From positions 1-26,190 of the forward strand of contig DASRSS010000135.1 of NCBI GenBank assembly GCA_035656335.1: 26,190 nucleotides of DNA. The letters run 5' to 3'. Shown here piece by piece: positions 22,477-26,190 of this stretch (positions are counted from its first letter, which is position 1; each line of letters begins with the position of its first letter). Source of the stretch: DASRSS01 sp035656335. GTDB taxonomy: Bacteria > Actinomycetota > Actinomycetes > Mycobacteriales > Jatrophihabitantaceae. A program made the position numbers and the translations under genes. The notes under the pieces are model-generated. The model made no database searches, was not told where the DNA came from, and saw only the letters and a list, made by a program, of their open reading frames with translations.

Positions 22477-22746
22477 ATGATCGAACGCCCGTCGTCCATC
22501 CCTGAGGGCTTGACTGTTGAGCTGTCGCGCGGCCGGCTCCTTCCGGGCGCAAGCGCGGAGGCTGACGACGGCGAGCTCGACCTCGATCGCGCCTTCGACC
22601 GTGATCACCTGGAACAGGCGAAGCGGACGAAGGAGCCGGGCTGGACGGAGGCCCGACCTCAGCTCCTGCTGATGCCCGAGCCGGTGCGCGACGCGGTGCT
22701 CGCCTGGGCTCTGCGGCCGGAACCGACCGGCCCTCCACCTCGCTGA
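22477..22746 (+). CDS. Small hypothetical protein (89 aa)
   Basis: An open frame ATG-to-TGA lies in the 380-nt stretch between the DUF4031 gene and the O-methyltransferase. The predicted protein is acidic in the first half (ADDGELDLDRAFDRDHLEQA) with a C-terminal hydrophobic/helical part (LMPEPVRDAVLAWALRP) and a proline end. I recognise no family and no ribosome site. Third positions are GC-rich but less so than in the neighbours. The frame continues upstream as a shadow. Antisense frames exist over the same stretch but look less protein-like. Confidence 0.42.
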   Translation: MIERPSSIPEGLTVELSRGRLLPGASAEADDGELDLDRAFDRDHLEQAKRTKEPGWTEARPQLLLMPEPVRDAVLAWALRPEPTGPPPR

Positions 22747-22796
22747 TCAACAGCGCGTAGTGGCCGCCGGGGCGACCAAGATCTGCTGTTGATCAG
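22743..22796. terminator. Palindrome CTGATCAACAGC...GCTGTTGATCAG, likely bidirectional terminator
   Basis: The arms at 22743-22754 and 22785-22796 are perfect 12-bp inverted repeats with a 30-nt loop. The hairpin sits between the small + strand ORF, whose stop it overlaps, and the 3' end of the O-methyltransferase gene. Its AT-rich arms contrast with the surrounding GC-rich DNA. Confidence 0.6.
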
Positions 22797-22812
22797 GAAT
22801 CTTGGGAGCGGC

Positions 22813-23451
22813 TCAGCGCTTGGCGGCGACCAGCAGGCCGTCGCCGACGGGCAGCAGCGCGGGGATCAACCGGTCGTCGTCGCGGACGGCCCGGCCCAGG
22901 TCGCGCAGCGTCAGCGTGTCCGCGTCGCGCTGCGTCGGGTCGGCCACGCGGTCGTGCCACAGCGCGTTGTCGAACGCCATCACGCCACCGGGACGCAGAA
23001 GCCGCACGGCCTGCTCGAAGTAGACGCCGTACGCGGTCTTGTCCGCGTCCACGAACACCAGGTCGTACGCGTCCTCGCGCAACCGCGGCAGCACCTCGGC
23101 GGCCGGCCCGTTGATCATCCGGTAGCGGGCCGGAGCGATCCCGGCCTCGGTGAACGCCTCGCGGGCCGCGCGCTGGTTCTCGCCCTCGACGTCCACGGTC
23201 GTCAGCACGCCGTCGGCGGCCATCCCGCCCAGCAGGTAGAGCCCGGAGATCCCCGCGCCGGTGCCGACCTCGACGACGGCCCGGGCGCCGGTCGCGGCGG
23301 CCAGCACGCGCAGCACCGCGCCGCCCGCGGGACCGATCGGGACGCAGCCCAGCTCGCGGGCCCGGTCCCGGGCGGTCGTGATCAGCTCGTCCTCGGCGAC
23401 GAACGACTCCGCGTACGCCACGCTCTGCAGGTTCACCATCGCGTCCGCCAT
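22813..23451 (-). CDS. SAM-dependent O-methyltransferase (caffeoyl-CoA OMT-like, Rv1220c type)
   Basis: A 212-residue class I methyltransferase. Motif I is VVEVGTGAGISGLYLL (59-74), the acidic end of strand 2 lies in TTVDVEGEN (84-92), and the metal site of the cation-dependent OMT family is VDADK (D135, D137) with DN at 161-162. The acceptor is unknown. M. tuberculosis carries a similar gene, Rv1220c, next to sigE; here a PLP decarboxylase is inserted between the two. TAAGGT lies 7 nt before the ATG, so the mRNA is probably leaderless and the gene separately transcribed. Confidence 0.9.
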   Translation of the reverse strand: MADAMVNLQSVAYAESFVAEDELITTARDRARELGCVPIGPAGGAVLRVLAAATGARAVVEVGTGAGISGLYLLGGMAADGVLTTVDVEGENQRAAREAFTEAGIAPARYRMINGPAAEVLPRLREDAYDLVFVDADKTAYGVYFEQAVRLLRPGGVMAFDNALWHDRVADPTQRDADTLTLRDLGRAVRDDDRLIPALLPVGDGLLVAAKR

Positions 23452-23458
23452 GCGGGTG

Positions 23459-23464
23459 ACCTTA
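23459..23464 (-). promoter_or_regulatory. -10 box TAAGGT, leaderless promoter of the O-methyltransferase gene
   Basis: TAAGGT on the - strand with a 7-nt spacer to the ATG at 23451. It lies in the 21-nt gap after the decarboxylase gene. Confidence 0.5.
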
Positions 23465-23472
23465 TCGCCAGG

Positions 23473-24831
23473 TCATGCCATGGAGTCGATGATCAGGGCC
23501 AGATCGTCCGGCGTCGTCTGCGGGTTCACGATCGCGAACCGGGTGCAGACCCGGTTGCGGTGCCGCGTGGGCGTCACGAACGCGACCTGCTCGTCCAGGA
23601 GCCGCGCGCTCCACGCGGTGTACTGCGCCTCGTCCCAGCCGATCCGCTCGAAGATCAGGACGGTCAGCTCCGGCTCGACGAGCAGCCGCAGGTGCGGCGC
23701 GGACCGGATCAGGTCCGCGCCCGCGCGAGCTACCGACAGCGTCTGCTCCAGCGCGTCGCGATACGCGTCCGTCCCGTGCACGGCCAGCGAGAACCAGAAC
23801 GGCAGGCCGCGGGCGCGCCGGGTCAGCTGGATCGCGAAGTCGGACGGGTTCCACTCGCCGTCCACGGTCACCGGGTCGAGGTACCCGGCGTGCTGGGTGT
23901 GCGCGGCGCGCGCCTGCACGGGGTCGCGGTAGAGCAGCGCACACGCGTCGAACGGCGCGAACAGCCACTTGTGCGGATCGACGATGAACGAGTCGGCCCG
24001 CTCCACGCCGGCGAACAGGTGCCGCACACTCGGCGCGGCAAGTCCAGCGCCGCCGTACGCGCCGTCAACGTGCAGCCACCAGTGGTGTTCCTCGGTCACG
24101 TCCGCGATGCCGGCGATGTCGTCGACCACGCCCAGGTTGGTCGTCCCCGCCGTCGCGACCACGGCGAAGATCCCGTCGCGCGAGTCGGGGGAGAGCCCGG
24201 AGATCGTGCGGCGCAGCGCGGCGCCGGTCATCCGGCCGCGCTCGTCGCCGGGCACCTCGACCACGTCGACGTCCATCACCACGCGCAGCGCGTGCTTGAC
24301 CGACGAGTGCGTCTCCTCGGTCACGCACACCGCCCAGCGGGCCGGCCGTCCGCCGCGCCGGTGCAGCGCCGCCTCGCGGGCGGCCACCAGCGCGGACAGG
24401 TTGCCGATCGTGCCGCCCTGAACGAACACGCCGCCGGCGCCGTCCGGCAGGCCGGCGAGCGAGGCCAGCCAGTGCAGCGCCTGGTTCTCGGCGTAGACCG
24501 CGCCGGCGCCCTCCAGCCACGAGCCGCCGTAGACGCTCGACGCGCCCACCAGCATGTCGAAGCCGGCGGCGGCCTTCGTCGGCGCCGACGGGATGAAGGA
24601 CAGGTAGCGGCGGTGGTCGACGGACAGGCAGGCCGGGCCGAGGACGTCCGCCCACAGCCGCAGCGCCTCGTCGCCGCCGATGCCCTCGGGCGTGACCGTC
24701 TGGCCGGCCAGCGCCTCCAGTTCCTCCGGGCGCAGCGGCCGGTCCAGCGGCGCCTCCATCGCCAGCCGCTGCAGGCAGTAGTCGGCCAGGGCACGGGCAG
24801 TGCGGTCGTCCGCGGGGGTGTACGAGTGCAC
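23473..24831 (-). CDS. PLP-dependent group II decarboxylase (aromatic-L-amino-acid decarboxylase-like)
   Basis: A 452-residue fold-type I PLP enzyme. The cofactor Lys is K288 in the classic VDPHKWL motif, with D256 (HVDGAYG) to the pyridine nitrogen and H175 (TEETHSSVKHA) stacking on the ring. GGTIGNLSAL (139-148) is the phosphate-binding region. The family decarboxylates aromatic amino acids, glutamate or diaminobutyrate. The residues visible here are shared by all, so the substrate is open, though the aromatic subgroup fits the DPHKW-LFAPFDA sequence best. A TAGGCT box lies exactly 6 nt before the GTG start, giving a leaderless transcript divergent from sigE. Confidence 0.9.
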   Translation of the reverse strand: MHSYTPADDRTARALADYCLQRLAMEAPLDRPLRPEELEALAGQTVTPEGIGGDEALRLWADVLGPACLSVDHRRYLSFIPSAPTKAAAGFDMLVGASSVYGGSWLEGAGAVYAENQALHWLASLAGLPDGAGGVFVQGGTIGNLSALVAAREAALHRRGGRPARWAVCVTEETHSSVKHALRVVMDVDVVEVPGDERGRMTGAALRRTISGLSPDSRDGIFAVVATAGTTNLGVVDDIAGIADVTEEHHWWLHVDGAYGGAGLAAPSVRHLFAGVERADSFIVDPHKWLFAPFDACALLYRDPVQARAAHTQHAGYLDPVTVDGEWNPSDFAIQLTRRARGLPFWFSLAVHGTDAYRDALEQTLSVARAGADLIRSAPHLRLLVEPELTVLIFERIGWDEAQYTAWSARLLDEQVAFVTPTRHRNRVCTRFAIVNPQTTPDDLALIIDSMA

Positions 24832-24837
24832 GCGCCG

Positions 24838-24843
24838 AGCCTA
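24838..24843 (-). promoter_or_regulatory. -10 box TAGGCT, leaderless promoter of the PLP decarboxylase gene
   Basis: TAGGCT on the - strand is followed by six bases and the GTG at 24831. Its upstream region overlaps the -35 of the divergent sigma-factor promoter. Confidence 0.55.
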
Positions 24844-24856
24844 GATGCCGGGTTCG

Positions 24857-24882
24857 GGAACGTGAGCGGCCGCTGAGGCGTT
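24857..24882 (+). promoter_or_regulatory. ECF (SigE-type) promoter GGAAC-N17-CGTT upstream of the sigma-factor gene
   Basis: GGAAC at 24857-24861 (preceded by G) and CGTT at 24879-24882 with a 17-nt spacer match the ECF consensus recognised by SigE/SigR-like factors. Initiation near 24889 would give a leader of about 70 nt ending in a strong AGAGGTGA ribosome site, 4-5 nt before the ATG. It suggests the factor transcribes its own gene. Confidence 0.6.
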
Positions 24883-24958
24883 TACTTGACGGACAGGTAG
24901 CGCTGGTTGGGTCGGCTCCACGACAGGGTGGGGCGGACGACACCGGCAGAGGTGAGCG

Positions 24959-25615
24959 ATGACGGCACACGAGGTCACTGAGGCACCGGCTTGGGTTCCG
25001 CCGAGCTGGGACGAGGTCGTGCGCACGCACGCCGACCGCGTCTACCGGCTCGCGTACCGGCTGTCCGGTAACCGCGCGGACGCCGAGGACCTGACCCAGG
25101 AGACGTTCGTCCGGGTCTTTCGCTCGCTGGCCGAGTACACGCCGGGCACGTTCGAGGGCTGGCTGCACCGCATCACCACGAACCTGTTCCTGGACATGGT
25201 GCGGCGCCGCCAGCGGATCCGGTTCGACGCGCTCCCGGACGACGTCGGTGACCGGCTCGCCTCCCGTGAGGCCGGCCCGGAGCAGATGTACGAGCAGCTC
25301 AACCTGGATCCGGAGATCCAGGCCGCGCTCGACGCCCTGCCGCCGGACTTCCGCGTCGCCGTCGTGCTGTGCGACCTCGAGGAGCTGTCCTACGAGGAGA
25401 TCGCCGCGACCCTGAACATCAAGGTGGGCACGGTCCGCTCCCGCATCCACCGCGGCCGTGTCCTCCTCCGCGAAGCCTTGGCTCATCGCGCCCCGTCCGC
25501 TCCGCGTCCGGTCGAGTGCGCAGGGCGACCGACTGCAGCGGCGCCAGCCGCCGACAGGTTTGCCTCTTCGCGCGAGCGCTCATCGCGTGGTGGTACAGAA
25601 GAGACGCTCTCGTGA
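24959..25615 (+). CDS. sigE: ECF RNA polymerase sigma factor, SigE-like
   Basis: A 218-residue ECF sigma factor. Region 2 contains [20 protein letters not shown] (29-48) and TFVRVFRSL, for -10 recognition and core binding. Region 4 has [20 protein letters not shown] (128-147), [20 protein letters not shown] (helix-turn-helix for -35). Residues after 174 form a Pro/Ala/Ser/Arg-rich tail of about 44 residues with no counterpart I recognise. The tail also has lower third-position GC. The ATG has an excellent ribosome site (AGAGGTGA). The stop overlaps the next start (GTGA), so sigma and anti-sigma factor are translationally coupled. Neighbouring O-methyltransferase and anti-sigma genes match the M. 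tuberculosis sigE locus. Confidence 0.92.
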   Translation: MTAHEVTEAPAWVPPSWDEVVRTHADRVYRLAYRLSGNRADAEDLTQETFVRVFRSLAEYTPGTFEGWLHRITTNLFLDMVRRRQRIRFDALPDDVGDRLASREAGPEQMYEQLNLDPEIQAALDALPPDFRVAVVLCDLEELSYEEIAATLNIKVGTVRSRIHRGRVLLREALAHRAPSAPRPVECAGRPTAAAPAADRFASSRERSSRGGTEETLS

Positions 25616-26130
25616 ATCCGCAGCACCTTTCGGACGAGGCCGTCGCGGCGTTCGCTGACGGCGCGCTGACCGGGCTGGCTCGGCAGCGGGCGCGGCAGCA
25701 CACCGCCGACTGTCCCGAGTGCGCCTACGCCGTGGCCGTGCAGCGCGAGGCCGCGTGGGCGCTGCGGACCGCGCCCGCCCCGGCGCTGCCGTCCGGTCTG
25801 CTGGACCGGCTCCGCGAGGTGCCGGCCACGACGCCGATCGAGACGCCGCCGACGGTGCTCGGCTCGGACGGCTCCACGCTGCTGTCCACGTTCGGCAACC
25901 TGGCCGTCCCGGCCGCGGTCGTGCCCGTCGAGCAGGAGCGGCCGCACCGGCTGCGTCCGATCGTCGGCACCGCGGTCGCGGTGGCCGCCGCGGGCGTGCT
26001 CGCGGTCAGCTCGGCCGCGCACGCGACCGGCAGCGCGGCATCGTCCACGCAACGGCCCGCGAACCCGGTGCATGTTCAGCCGGCGAACTACGTGCCGGCG
26101 CACCAGGTGCCCGCCGGCCTCGGTCGTTGA
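25612..26130 (+). CDS. rseA: Zinc-binding anti-sigma factor (RseA-like, membrane-associated)
   Basis: A 172-residue protein with the ZAS motif H30-x3-C34-x2-C37 ([11 protein letters not shown]), the zinc site of anti-sigma factors that hold SigE-like sigma factors. The segment before it ([20 protein letters not shown]) is the usual amphipathic entry. A single membrane helix is at about residues 124-145 ([18 protein letters not shown]), and the C-terminus faces outside. It is coupled to sigE by a 4-nt overlap. M. tuberculosis RseA is a comparable size but mainly cytoplasmic; here a membrane segment is plausible. No ATG is available near the start; the GTG at 25612 was chosen because of the overlap. 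Confidence 0.87.
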   Translation: MNPQHLSDEAVAAFADGALTGLARQRARQHTADCPECAYAVAVQREAAWALRTAPAPALPSGLLDRLREVPATTPIETPPTVLGSDGSTLLSTFGNLAVPAAVVPVEQERPHRLRPIVGTAVAVAAAGVLAVSSAAHATGSAASSTQRPANPVHVQPANYVPAHQVPAGLGR

Positions 26131-26190
26131 TCGTCGCCTTCGCAGCTCCTGCAGCGCGCCACAGGATTGTGGGGCAGACTCGAATCGAAG
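26131..26190. other. Window-terminal region after the anti-sigma gene
   Basis: Sixty bases to the window edge. No complete gene is present, and no clear terminator or promoter is seen. At the M. tuberculosis locus the next gene would be htrA; nothing here confirms that. Confidence 0.4.

Noticed and set aside
22789..24876. 695-residue open frame on the + strand
   Set aside because: Antisense to the methyltransferase and decarboxylase, both of which have full catalytic motifs; the translation has no family features.
1..26190. Mobile element, phage, toxin-antitoxin or CRISPR signal
   Set aside because: No transposase, integrase or Cas-like protein, no spaced direct repeats and no compositional island were seen; all large frames have housekeeping or metabolic signatures.

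Overview
The window is very high-GC DNA with GTG and ATG starts, tightly overlapping genes and mycobacterium-like gene neighbourhoods: coenzyme F420 genes, LytR-CpsA-Psr proteins, WbbL/ManB, a TIGR03089 protein and a SigE/anti-sigma pair. It comes from the chromosome of an actinobacterium (Actinomycetota). It is probably not a Mycobacterium, because rmlD is missing from the cell-wall cluster and the gene content differs, but the order cannot be fixed from sequence alone. No tRNA, rRNA, CRISPR array, transposase, integrase or phage gene was seen.

Region 1 (1-11157, all + strand) reads as one long, mostly translationally coupled gene chain. It opens with a redox cassette: a 5'-truncated thiamine-diphosphate enzyme, a small membrane protein, a gluconate 2-dehydrogenase subunit 3-like protein, a GMC flavoprotein and an enolase-superfamily protein. 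A Dps ferritin and a HAD phosphatase follow. The chain ends with a seven-gene Mrp/Mbh-type cation/proton antiporter (E, F, G, MbhD, MbhE-B fusion, C, D). No large MrpA N-terminal (NuoL-like) domain is present; the order matches the archaeal mbhA-H module rather than a classical mrpABCDEFG operon.

Region 2 (11158-18987) holds a YeiH-family transporter, a TIGR03089 protein and two tandem LCP cell-wall ligases on the - strand. A WbbL-type rhamnosyltransferase, a ManB-type nucleotidyltransferase and an AlkA-like DNA glycosylase lie on the + strand. Region 3 (19030-22432, - strand) holds the F420 genes fbiA and fbiB, a serine hydrolase and a DUF4031 protein. The fbiB product is unusual: its CofE ligase domain is fused to a NUDIX domain instead of the nitroreductase-like domain known from mycobacteria. 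Regions 2 and 3 match the order and orientation of M. tuberculosis Rv3261-Rv3268.

Region 4 (22477-26190) holds a small hypothetical ORF, an O-methyltransferase, a PLP decarboxylase, and an ECF sigma factor with its zinc-binding anti-sigma factor. It resembles the M. tuberculosis Rv1220c-sigE-rseA neighbourhood. A SigE-type promoter (GGAAC-N17-CGTT) precedes the sigma gene, suggesting autoregulation.

Non-coding structure is rich. A hairpin repeat occurs twice, each time between convergent genes and overlapping stop codons. A perfect 20-bp palindrome and a TGATCA-ended palindrome also lie at gene ends. Several genes carry a TANNNT -10 box 6-8 nt before the start codon, the hallmark of leaderless transcripts.
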